In this document: positions 55,409 through 63,413 of the stretch, piece after piece
Numbering within the stretch: the stretch's first letter is position 1
Layout of the letters: each line of letters starts with the position of its first letter
DNA from: Candidatus Accumulibacter sp. ACC003
Lineage (GTDB): Bacteria; Pseudomonadota; Gammaproteobacteria; Burkholderiales; Rhodocyclaceae
Direction of reading: 5' to 3'
Assembly (NCBI RefSeq): GCF_907163085.1
Contig: NZ_CAJQTX010000001.1
Coordinates: 124,001 to 188,000 of the forward strand
Length of the DNA: 64,000 nucleotides
Notes under the pieces: model-generated
The model's database searches: none
What the model was told of the DNA's origin: nothing
Seen by the model: the letters and a program-made list of their open reading frames with translations, nothing else
Translations under genes and position numbers: made by a program

Positions 55409-56398
55409 TTAGTGGGTCTGCAAGGAAGCGATCAGTTTGTCCGGCACGGTGAAACGTCCTCGCTTGAGCCGTAACGGCGTCATTCCCTCAATCGTCTCGA
55501 TCTTCTCCATGGGGTCTGCCCGCAGGTAAACCTCGGTCGTCTGCATCTGCGCGTGGCCAAGCCAAAGCGAGACCTTGCGCAGATCCTTGGTCGCCTGGAA
55601 AAGCACCATGGCGCAGGTGTGTCGCAGCACGTGCGGCGAAACCTGTTTATCGCGTAGCGATGGGCAATATTCAGCGGCCGTCTGGGCGTACTGCTTCAGA
55701 ACGAAGGCAAAGCCAGCGCGTGTCATCGCCTGTCCGCGTGCATTGACGAACAGCTCCGGTGTCAACACATTGCCGCGAATCGCCAGCCATGCGCGCAAGT
55801 CGACCGCAGCTTGCTTCCACAGAGGCAATGCACGTTCTTTCCGGCCCTTACCCGTGATGCGTATCGTCGGCACCGGCTGCAACGCCAGGTCAGACAAAAG
55901 CAGTCCAGTCAACTCGGATACGCGCAGCCCAGCGGCCAAGCTGATATGCAACATGGCACGATCCCGGATGCCGATGCGGGTACTTACATTTGGGGCGTTC
56001 AGGACGGCTTCCATTTCCACCTGAGTCAGGTAGTTGATGAGGACGGTGTCTGTCTTCTTCGACGGAATTGCCTGGATACGCAGACTCTGCTCCAGCAACG
56101 ATGGATCACGGTACTCGAGATAGCGCATGAATGACTTGATGGCGGCAAGCCGGGCGTTGCGAGTTCTGGCGGTGTTGCCGCGAGAAGCCTCGAGGTCAGC
56201 AAGAAAATCCATCACCAACGGCGCGTCAAGCTGCTCCAGAAAGAGCTTGGATGGCGTGACCTTGAAGCGGGCACTGGCGAATTCGAATAACAGGCGAAAG
56301 GTATAGGCATAGCTGTCGCAGGTATGGGGACTGGCACCGCGTTCTAACGGCAACCGCTCAAGGAGGTATGCTGTGATATGAGGGGCTATTGGGGTCAT
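55409..56398 (-). CDS. tyrosine recombinase, third gene of a second RIT-like array
   Basis: A 329-residue XerC-type recombinase: Arg in LAAGLRVSELTGLLLSDLAL, Lys in ITGKGRKERALPLWK, PHVLRHTCAMVLFQ, WLGHAQMQTTEVYLRA (Tyr). It is only distantly similar to ritC at 49191 but of equal length and position. Its start overlaps the upstream truncated recombinase by 4 bp. Confidence 0.88.
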   Translation of the reverse strand: MTPIAPHITAYLLERLPLERGASPHTCDSYAYTFRLLFEFASARFKVTPSKLFLEQLDAPLVMDFLADLEASRGNTARTRNARLAAIKSFMRYLEYRDPSLLEQSLRIQAIPSKKTDTVLINYLTQVEMEAVLNAPNVSTRIGIRDRAMLHISLAAGLRVSELTGLLLSDLALQPVPTIRITGKGRKERALPLWKQAAVDLRAWLAIRGNVLTPELFVNARGQAMTRAGFAFVLKQYAQTAAEYCPSLRDKQVSPHVLRHTCAMVLFQATKDLRKVSLWLGHAQMQTTEVYLRADPMEKIETIEGMTPLRLKRGRFTVPDKLIASLQTH

Positions 56399-56802
56399 GA
56401 TGCACCTCCTTGTAAATAGGCTTCGCAGGCACTGGCGATGTCGCTCGTCAACTGTGGCGTGCTGTCGAGATACCAGTAGGTATCGGAGACATGGGCATGG
56501 CCCATGTAGGTAGTGAGCGCCAGCGTGTGCTGCGCGACCCTGTCGCGCGACTCGGGACAGGTTTGCAGTGCCCGGACAGCAAAGCTATGGCGCAAATCGT
56601 GAAGTCGTGGACGGGGTCTGTCAGGGGGAGCGTTTACACCGGCAGCGGCCAGCACCGCCTGGAAGGTCTCGGCGGCAATCGCATAGCCCAACGGGTGCCC
56701 GCCCCGATGGGAAACGAACAGATGCTCGTCGGCGCCGACCACTTTGGTGCGGTGAACGAGATACTGGCCAATGGCGCTCGCCACACTGTCGGTAAATGTC
56801 AA
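56395..56802 (-). pseudogene. tyrosine recombinase C-terminal fragment (ritB-like)
   Basis: About 135 residues carrying RLHDLRHSFAVRALQT, TTYMGHAHVSDTYWYLD (Tyr) and the C-terminal tail. The first catalytic Arg and the DNA-binding domain are missing, so the gene is 5' truncated near 56802. It resembles the second RIT gene in its catalytic end. The first recombinase of this array is gone. Confidence 0.75.
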
Positions 56803-57318
56803 GATAGTTGTCGCCTGAGTTCATGCTGCCAATGGCATACTCTTGCTGGTAGAGGTAGCAGCGGCCACGACGCCATCCCGTTCCGGGTTGAGCGTCACCG
56901 CAGCGATGGGCGACCAGTTCCGAGTCTGTCGACTCCAGCGCGCAGGGTTCTTCGCACGCGCGGCTTGGTGAGTGTGATCACCCGATTTGATGTTCTGATG
57001 TTCACCTACGGCGATGGTTGGTAGGGGTGATGGTAGGCGACCCTGGGGCTCCGCCCCAGACCCCGCGCTCGTCGCGAGGCAGCCGCCGGGGATGAACAAG
57101 TTCTTCCCCGGCAACTGCTCGCAAGCATCGGGACCCTCCAAGGCGTCAAGAGGCTTTCGCGGCATAAACGGGCCGATGAAGCCGGCCCATTTATTCCACG
57201 GTCCTCTTGACGCCTTTCCTGGTCAAAGAGCCACCCCCTTCTGTCGGCTCGTTCGTCGAGAGGGCCAAGACGACGCCTCCCGAGCGGACTTTCCGTCCGT
57301 CGTTCCTGTCGCCGCTGG
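56803..57318. other. debris region: IS3 OrfB tail and inverted repeat
   Basis: No intact gene. Minus-strand codons near 56823-56960 read ARNPARWSRQTRNWSPIAAV and TLNPERD, the C-terminus of an IS3-family OrfB. A perfect 14-bp inverted repeat (AAGGCGTCAAGAGG at 57140-57153, complement at 57203-57216) encloses a 49-bp loop. Confidence 0.5.
56823..56960 (-). pseudogene. IS3-family transposase C-terminal remnant
   Basis: About 45 codons (NPARWSRQTRNWSPIAAVTL then NPERDG) match the usual end of IS3-group OrfB proteins. The catalytic domain is absent. It joins the truncated recombinase at about 56802, so this IS probably removed the start of that array. Confidence 0.55.
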
Positions 57319-57585
57319 TCATTCCGTGACCGTCATGAATCCGTACCGCTGACCGAAAGCCAGCCACGCCCGTCGGGCCGAAGAACGAGCCGGGTCGGAT
57401 ACCTCCACTCGCCCCAGGAGGTCGAGCAGCGCCCGAAGTGGCGCGTCGGTCTCATTGCCGATGGCGTCAATGACCGTTCTTCGGTCGCGCATCCGCTGGG
57501 CACGCTTGCGCTCTCGGTCTGTCATCGCTCGCTCGCCCTGGGGTGGGCGGCCTCTTTTCGTGACGGTCACCAAGGGCTCGGTCAT
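57319..57585 (-). CDS. small basic protein of unknown function
   Basis: 88 residues with an N-terminal KRGRPPQGERAMTDRERKRA segment, a pattern common in small plasmid- and island-borne proteins. A perfect AGGAGG lies 5 bases before ATG 57585. No domain is recognised; DNA binding is suggested only by the basic first half. Confidence 0.55.
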   Translation of the reverse strand: MTEPLVTVTKRGRPPQGERAMTDRERKRAQRMRDRRTVIDAIGNETDAPLRALLDLLGRVEVSDPARSSARRAWLAFGQRYGFMTVTE

Positions 57586-57742
57586 CTTGTCCTCCTGTTT
57601 TTGTGCCCGTCACGGGAAGAACCGAACGTTCTGCGGTAGCCCCTCCCAAGGTCCGCAGGCGTCGTTCCGCCCGGGGCAGCGGTCAAGGGTCTTGGGGCGT
57701 GATCGCACAACAGCGCGGGCCCGTCGCCTGGCGGGAGGGTCG

Positions 57743-58588
57743 TCACCGGCCGGCCGCCACACGACGCAGCGCAGGGGCCTCGGGTGACGCGAAGACCTCG
57801 AGGTAAAGTTTCTCGTCGAGTTGCGGCAACTCACGCTGCGCCGCGGCGGCGAGCAGTTCGGCCGCGAGGGTGGTCAGGATGCGGTAGTTACCGGCGGCGT
57901 GATCGCACAGCGTATGACAGAGTGCGGGGGTCATCAGGCTGGCGTTCCCGGCGCGGCTCAGCAGATGGGTCAGGCAGGCGAGTAGCTCGTCACGCGACGC
58001 ATACTCGGTGGCGAGGCGGGTACGGATGCGGGAGCCGAGCGGGATCAACTCCTCACGACGCAGCTTCTCGATGAGACGCGCATCGCCGGCCAGCACCACA
58101 CACAGGAGCGGCTGCGAATCGAACCGCGCACTGGCGAGCAGGCGCAACTCGCAAAGAACGGCCGGACTCATCTCCTGCGCCTCATCGACCAGCAACACCA
58201 CCCGGCGACGGGTCGTTTCCAGATGCGCGAACCAGACTTCGCGCAGAGCCTTGAAGCCACCCCAGCGGTTATGCGGGCGCAAGGGCACGGTGAAGATGTC
58301 GCCCATTTCGCGATAGAAATCGGCCAGGTTGCTCTGCGGATGGTTGATCGCGCCGACGGTGACGTCCGACTGACTTCCCAGACGGTCGGCCAGGAGGCGC
58401 AAGGCCACGCTTTTGCCGGTGCCTGGATCGCCGTGGATCATCGCGAAGCCCCCTTCGCGGATCTGAGCGTGTTCGATTCGCCAGCAGAAGTTCTCGATCC
58501 GGGGCGGAACAAAGAGGGCCTCGATTGGCAATTCAGGGGAGAAGGGATTCCACTTCAGCCCGTAGAGGGCGAGGAGCCGATGGTTCAT
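57743..58588 (-). CDS. ExeA/TniB-like AAA ATPase of transposon (copy B)
   Basis: A 281-residue near-identical copy of the 45405-46250 ATPase, in the same orientation. Walker A GDPGTGKSVALRLL and Walker B VVLLVDEAQEM are unchanged. Differences include RTRLATEY for RTRLAIEY and EAPALRR for ETPAQRR. It overlaps the transposase C-terminus by 4 bp. Confidence 0.88.
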   Translation of the reverse strand: MNHRLLALYGLKWNPFSPELPIEALFVPPRIENFCWRIEHAQIREGGFAMIHGDPGTGKSVALRLLADRLGSQSDVTVGAINHPQSNLADFYREMGDIFTVPLRPHNRWGGFKALREVWFAHLETTRRRVVLLVDEAQEMSPAVLCELRLLASARFDSQPLLCVVLAGDARLIEKLRREELIPLGSRIRTRLATEYASRDELLACLTHLLSRAGNASLMTPALCHTLCDHAAGNYRILTTLAAELLAAAAQRELPQLDEKLYLEVFASPEAPALRRVAAGR

Positions 58589-59182
58589 GCCGGCTCCTTG
58601 TCGGCGGACGGCAAATACGCAGGCGGCAAGCCCGTCGCAGCGTAGTCAGCGAGCAGCTGGCGCAGCAGCGGCGCGATCCCGGTAGACGGCGGCGCCAGAG
58701 CCTCTGTCGTGACGGGCGCGAGGCGCCGACGCTGACCATCGGCGTTGGCCGACTTGTCGAGCACCTTGACCGGGCAAAGCACGACGCCGGTGCTCGGATC
58801 CACGAGATCGACGTGCCTGAGGTCCCAGCGGGCGTAGCGTAGATGAACCACCGGCAGGTGCCGATAACTGGCGGGGATCTCGAAGCGTATGCCAGCCAGA
58901 CTGACCGTGCCATCGGCACGCCGCTGGCGGCGCGCGACCTCAATCCGGAAGGCGGCCTGCAGCGTGCCAGTATCCGGGCAGTCACGGCGAACACTGGGCC
59001 CAGCGAGATAGCGCGCCAAGGGGGTCGCATCGATCTCGGAATGGAGCGTACGGTGGTACTCTTGTTCGACCCAGGCCTGGCTGGCCTGATTGAGCAGGTC
59101 CAGCGTCAGCAATTTCTCGCCTTCGAGCATCGCCATCAGGCGCCCTTCGATGCGCCCCCAAAACGATTCCTGTTTGGCATTT
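58585..59182 (-). pseudogene. DDE transposase C-terminal part (copy B)
   Basis: It corresponds to 46247-46844 of copy A and begins at YQNAKQESFWGRIEGRLMAM. The frame is cut at the same base by the palindrome and the RIT. Unlike copy A, the N-terminal part is not on the far side of the RIT (the sequence diverges at 62577), so this copy has lost it. Confidence 0.82.
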
Positions 59183-59214
59183 TGATAGTTACGTGGCCGG
59201 CCACGTAACTATCA
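59183..59214. repeat. perfect 32-bp palindrome at RIT junction (copy B)
   Basis: Identical to 46845-46876 and in the same position relative to the transposase C-terminus, although the RIT beyond it is inverted. Confidence 0.9.
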
Positions 59215-59303
59215 GTATGTGGCGCTCAAAGATATGTGGCCCCGGGCCTCATTCTCTTGAAGACACGAGGCCGGGAGCCGGGCAAATGCCACATAAACTT
59301 TGT

Positions 59304-60299
59304 CTACAAACCGCGCAAGAAAGCCAGCAGGTCTGGCTGTTGGCGCCAGGACTTATTGATCGCGCCCTCTGCCGCCGGCGCGCACATGGCCAGTGCACGG
59401 GCCTTGGTCGCAAGATCGGTCTCTGCATAGAGATTTGTCGTGGCGAGCGAAACGTGACCCAGCCAGGCACGGACAGTGTTGATGTCGGCGCCGGACCGTA
59501 GCAGATGGGTTGCCGCGGTGTGGCGAATCACGTGCGGGCTGACTCGCTTGCTGGCCAGCGACGGTGATTGCGCACAAGCTCTGGATGCGTAGCGTTCGAC
59601 CAGCGTATGGATGCCGAAGCGAGTAAGAGGCTGACCGTTGCGGTTCAGAAACAGACGCTGCTCCGGCGCGCGGTTTGCCACCAGGAACTGCAACTCATCC
59701 AAGGTGTTTGGCCACAATGGACAGGCACGCCGTTTGTTACCCTTGCCGGTGATTCGAACGCATTGAGCATACCAGTCAATGGCGCTGACCCGGACCTCCG
59801 CCGCTTCGCTCGCGCGCGCCCCCGAGTTGTAGAGGAAGAGCAACAGCACGTAGTCGCGCCGACCCAGAGCGGTATGGCGATCCGGAGACGCCAGGATCGC
59901 ATCCATTTCCGGTTTCTCGAGATAGGTGATGCCAGGGTGAGCCGTTTTCTTGAAGGGGATCAGCCGGATCTGTGCGCACCACGCGATGTGCTCGGGACTG
60001 TTCTGGCCGATGAATCGAGCCAAGGCGTGAAGGCCGCCGAGGCGTTGATTGCGAGTGGCGGCGATACAGCGACGCCTCGCTTCCAGATCAGCGAGGAACT
60101 GGCGGACCAGATCTACCGACAGATCTTCGACGGTCAGTCGGTCCACCGATTTCTTGAGATGATCGCCAACGTAGGGGAGGAGCAGCGCCAGCATGTCGCG
60201 ATAGCTTCTCTGGGTGTTGATCGAAAGGTTGCGCTCCTGCACCAGATAGTCGATCAGGAAACGCCGGACCCAAGGTCCGAGCAAAGCGTGGTCAGTCAT
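59304..60299 (-). CDS. ritC: tyrosine recombinase, RIT third gene (copy B)
   Basis: A 331-residue copy of the 49191-50186 protein with no visible residue change. All catalytic residues are present (GARASE, ITGKGNKR, VIRHTAATH, WLGHVSLATTNLYAE). It overlaps ritB by 8 bp. Confidence 0.9.
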   Translation of the reverse strand: MTDHALLGPWVRRFLIDYLVQERNLSINTQRSYRDMLALLLPYVGDHLKKSVDRLTVEDLSVDLVRQFLADLEARRRCIAATRNQRLGGLHALARFIGQNSPEHIAWCAQIRLIPFKKTAHPGITYLEKPEMDAILASPDRHTALGRRDYVLLLFLYNSGARASEAAEVRVSAIDWYAQCVRITGKGNKRRACPLWPNTLDELQFLVANRAPEQRLFLNRNGQPLTRFGIHTLVERYASRACAQSPSLASKRVSPHVIRHTAATHLLRSGADINTVRAWLGHVSLATTNLYAETDLATKARALAMCAPAAEGAINKSWRQQPDLLAFLRGL

Positions 60300-61233
60300 G
60301 ATCATTCTCCATGGCGTAACGTTCGAATCGCCGGCTTGCCTCTTGAAGCAAGTCAGGCGTCATCGTCAAATAGTGTTGCGTGGCCGACAGGTTCACGTGG
60401 CCGAGGTAGGTCGCCAGCTTGGGCAGGAGATCGTGCAGGTCTGCGCCGCTGCGATACCAGGCGACGAGCCGATGAACGGCGGCCGAATGACGCAAGTCGT
60501 GGAGTCGTGGCTGCTCTCTTGAGCCACCGTCGCGGGCAACGCCGGCGGCAGTTCGCAGGCGTCGAAAGGTGCAGCGCGCGGCAGACTTGCTCAGCGGCGC
60601 GCCGTTCCGGAAGCAGAAGAACGGCGTGTCCCCGCCGCCTGAGTGGCGGTCGTTGCGTTTGCCCACATACTCGCTCATGACATGCGTCAGATCCTTGCCC
60701 AGTGGCACAAGCCGGCTCTTGTAGAACTTCGTCCCCCGGACGATCAGGCGGGCTTGCTCGAGGTCGACATCAGCGATGTTCAGCGAGACGGCTTCGCTGA
60801 TGCGGAGCCCCGCCCCGTAGAGCAGCAAGAGCAAGGCTCTGAAGACATACGCGTCGATTGGCGCTCGGCCGGTACAGGCGATGGGGACCGCGTCGAGCAG
60901 GCGCTTGAGTTCGTCGTGGGAGTAGATGTAGGGCACGAAGACGGGAGTGTCCAGCCTCGGTAGGCTGTACGGCAACGGCACGCTGCTGACCAAACCACGT
61001 GCCAGGGCGAAGCGGTAGAACCCCGAAAGCACGTGGTACTTCTTGACCCAGTACGCGCTCACCGGTCCGTTGCCGTTCAGGAAAGCGAGCACGGACTTGC
61101 CTTCAACGCTGGCCAGTGGGCCTTCACCGACGGTCCGGCAGAAGGATTTGAAGATCGCCTCCTCGGTCTCGAACTTGTATCCCAAGGCGCGCTTATGAGC
61201 GATGTACATGGAAACCTGCGCGGAGAGCGTCAT
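60292..61233 (-). CDS. ritB: tyrosine recombinase, RIT second gene (copy B)
   Basis: A 313-residue copy of the 48257-49198 protein with Asn for Asp in FLNGNGPVS. Catalytic motifs are intact. It overlaps ritA by 4 bp. Confidence 0.9.
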   Translation of the reverse strand: MTLSAQVSMYIAHKRALGYKFETEEAIFKSFCRTVGEGPLASVEGKSVLAFLNGNGPVSAYWVKKYHVLSGFYRFALARGLVSSVPLPYSLPRLDTPVFVPYIYSHDELKRLLDAVPIACTGRAPIDAYVFRALLLLLYGAGLRISEAVSLNIADVDLEQARLIVRGTKFYKSRLVPLGKDLTHVMSEYVGKRNDRHSGGGDTPFFCFRNGAPLSKSAARCTFRRLRTAAGVARDGGSREQPRLHDLRHSAAVHRLVAWYRSGADLHDLLPKLATYLGHVNLSATQHYLTMTPDLLQEASRRFERYAMENDHD

Positions 61234-62474
61234 AGCAGTGCCCCCAGATCGAGTTCGGCCACCTGCCGCAGCCCCGTCAGGTCGACCTTGGTATAGCTCA
61301 GGGTCGAATTGGCGCTGCGATGTCCGAGATGGTCGCCAATCTGCTTCAGGGAGAAGCCCGACGCGAGAAGGTGGCTGGCACAGGCGTGCCGCAAACAGTG
61401 CGCCCCACGTGGCGACAGGGTGAGGCCCAGGCGACTCAGATGGGCATGCGCAACCGGCGTAATGCTCGGCGCCGACAGCGGGCGAATGGGTGCGCCGAGC
61501 GTCAAGAACAATGCCCGATGCCCGCAGCGCGGTCGCACTTCGCGCAGGTAGCGCAAGATCGCCTCGCCCACGGCGTGCAGCAAAGGATAACGCTGAGCAC
61601 GACGTTGCTTGGGTCGCGTGATGTGGATCGACTCGCCTTCCCAATCCAGATCGTCCAGCCGCAACGCCGCGACCTCGCCTCGCCGCAGGCCGTAGACCGC
61701 GAGCAACATCAGGATGGCGTGGTCGCGAATATCTGCCGGTCGATCACCGCTTGTGGCGACAAGGAGGCGCTGGACGTCGTCCCAGCCTGGGCCTTCCGGG
61801 ATACCTTCACGGGTATAGAGCCGCGGCGATTCGATGACCGCAGTGATTCCCGAAGGGCACCACCCGCGGGCTTCGGCGAAGGCGAAGAAGCTGCGCAACG
61901 AACTGGACAACGCGGCCAAAGAGGCACGTGTCCAACCTTTCTTACTCTTCGACTCAATGAAGGCGTCGACATCGGCAACGGTAATCGCGCTCAACGTATC
62001 CCGGGGCGGGCACAGTCCGGCAAAGAACCAGGTCAGGCGCTCACAACGCGTGCTGATCGTCACTGGCGACAGGCCTCGTTCGTCGCGCATATGGCAGGCA
62101 AAGGCGTCAATCTGAGCCATGAAGGCGTTCGGTGCCTCTTCGGTCTGCTGAAGGCAGTCCAGGTATCGCAGCCATTCCGTCGCGAAGTGGATAAACATCT
62201 GGCGTGTCCACACCGAGTCCTCGGTACGGATGGGCTGATGTCTCAACCGTCGTCTGCAGTCCGCAGCGCGCTCAATGTCCTGCGTACTGACCTTCCCATG
62301 CTCAAGGTCAAGGCCCTCTGCGACGGCCAGGAGTACCCAAGCGATCTTCTGCAGCATCGAGCGTGAGTAACCATCGTTGGCACATCGGTCGAGAAATTGT
62401 TCTCGCGCTTTTGCAAGCGGGCCTTCCCGGTAGCGCGCCAGCGCCGTGGGGCGCTTGAATAGCTCTTCAATCAT
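61230..62474 (-). CDS. ritA: tyrosine recombinase, RIT first gene (copy B)
   Basis: A 414-residue copy of the 47016-48260 protein, apparently unchanged. The promoter-proximal DNA between the start and the lost element end is kept to 62576, so expression may persist. Confidence 0.88.
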   Translation of the reverse strand: MIEELFKRPTALARYREGPLAKAREQFLDRCANDGYSRSMLQKIAWVLLAVAEGLDLEHGKVSTQDIERAADCRRRLRHQPIRTEDSVWTRQMFIHFATEWLRYLDCLQQTEEAPNAFMAQIDAFACHMRDERGLSPVTISTRCERLTWFFAGLCPPRDTLSAITVADVDAFIESKSKKGWTRASLAALSSSLRSFFAFAEARGWCPSGITAVIESPRLYTREGIPEGPGWDDVQRLLVATSGDRPADIRDHAILMLLAVYGLRRGEVAALRLDDLDWEGESIHITRPKQRRAQRYPLLHAVGEAILRYLREVRPRCGHRALFLTLGAPIRPLSAPSITPVAHAHLSRLGLTLSPRGAHCLRHACASHLLASGFSLKQIGDHLGHRSANSTLSYTKVDLTGLRQVAELDLGALL

Positions 62475-62576
62475 GATCGATCTCCGTCTTCAACAAGATG
62501 GACGATCATCGTGATCCTGATCCGCGCAAACTTATGTGGCGTAAATTTGACCGACCGCCCGCAACCAAGCGGGGTG

Positions 62577-62750
62577 TTACGTCCGCCGCTCTCCAGGAAC
62601 TGACGGCGTGAGATATCCCGTGGACGGCGAGGGCGAAAGAAGGCGGCCTGCCTGAAGGATGTTGGGACGAAGTGAACGAAAGAAGGGCCGGGACAACTCT
62701 GCTATCGTGGGAAGTTATCAAGACAAACCACACAGCAAAGCGCCCAGCCC
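62577..62750. other. junction between truncated RIT copy B and transposon C
   Basis: 174 bp with no gene. Sequence identity to RIT copy A ends at 62576. The rest is presumably the left end and leader of the next transposon; a clear terminal repeat was not found. Confidence 0.4.
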
Positions 62751-63284
62751 ATGCAGCGAATTGTAGCCGGCATCGAGACGATCGAGCAGCATCTTGAGGC
62801 CATCAAGCAAACCCCCGAAGCGTATCGCCCGCCGTGCTGCCCGCATTGCGGCCTGAAGATTCTCTGGCAGCACGGGCACTACGAGCGCAAGGCCGACCGG
62901 CGAGCCGGGCAGGATTCACTCAATCCGGTGCCGATCTGCCGCTACTGTTGCGCTGGATGTCGGCGCACGTGTTCGCGTCTGCCGGCGTGCATCGCGCCGC
63001 GCCGCTGGTATGACTGGTCAGTGCAGCAAGCGGTCCTGGCACAGCGGCTGAGCGGTGCGCCCGATCGCCCCGGCGCACCCGGCGCGGCGCCCGAGCGGCG
63101 CACCGCCGGTCGCTGGTGGGCCTGGCTCCAGGAGCGCCGCCTGCTGTTCGAGTTTCACCTGCGTGCTCGCTTTGCCGACCTCGGGCGGACGGTCGACGGC
63201 AGCGCTTTCTGGCGCCGGGTGTTCGAATCGATCGGCCTGGCACAGGCCATGACCTGGCTTGATCGGGAGATCAGCGTCCCGTGA
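62751..63284 (+). CDS. zinc-ribbon accessory protein of transposon C (DUF6431-like)
   Basis: A 177-residue protein: CCPHCGLKILWQHGHYERKA (first zinc knuckle), then ICRYCCAGCRRTCSRLPACI (second), then RRWYDWSVQQAVLAQRL, followed by a helical C-terminal half. It is a homologue of the 51218-51838 protein and likewise precedes a DDE transposase, here by 129 bp. A palindrome GAACGGCCGTTC (63363-63374) in the gap may be an operator. Confidence 0.7.
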   Translation: MQRIVAGIETIEQHLEAIKQTPEAYRPPCCPHCGLKILWQHGHYERKADRRAGQDSLNPVPICRYCCAGCRRTCSRLPACIAPRRWYDWSVQQAVLAQRLSGAPDRPGAPGAAPERRTAGRWWAWLQERRLLFEFHLRARFADLGRTVDGSAFWRRVFESIGLAQAMTWLDREISVP

Positions 63285-63413
63285 TGAACTGATTCCGAAC
63301 GAGCGGCAGACGGTGAGGTCCCCGCCCGGGCGGGGACCTCACACAGTTTGCTCCTGTCATTAGAACGGCCGTTCTGGTTTGATCACCGCTCCGATTTATC
63401 ACCAGGAGTGGTT

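Larger units (their letters stand above)
59209..62576 (-). mobile_element. RIT element, copy B (inverted, one end truncated)
   Basis: Reverse complement of copy A with no length change: paired coordinates sum to 109490 throughout. The ritC-side end is complete (59209-59240). The ritA-side end stops at 62576, 43 bp short, so its outer terminal repeat and both direct boxes are lost; the inverted inner box survives (62533-62540). Confidence 0.88.
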
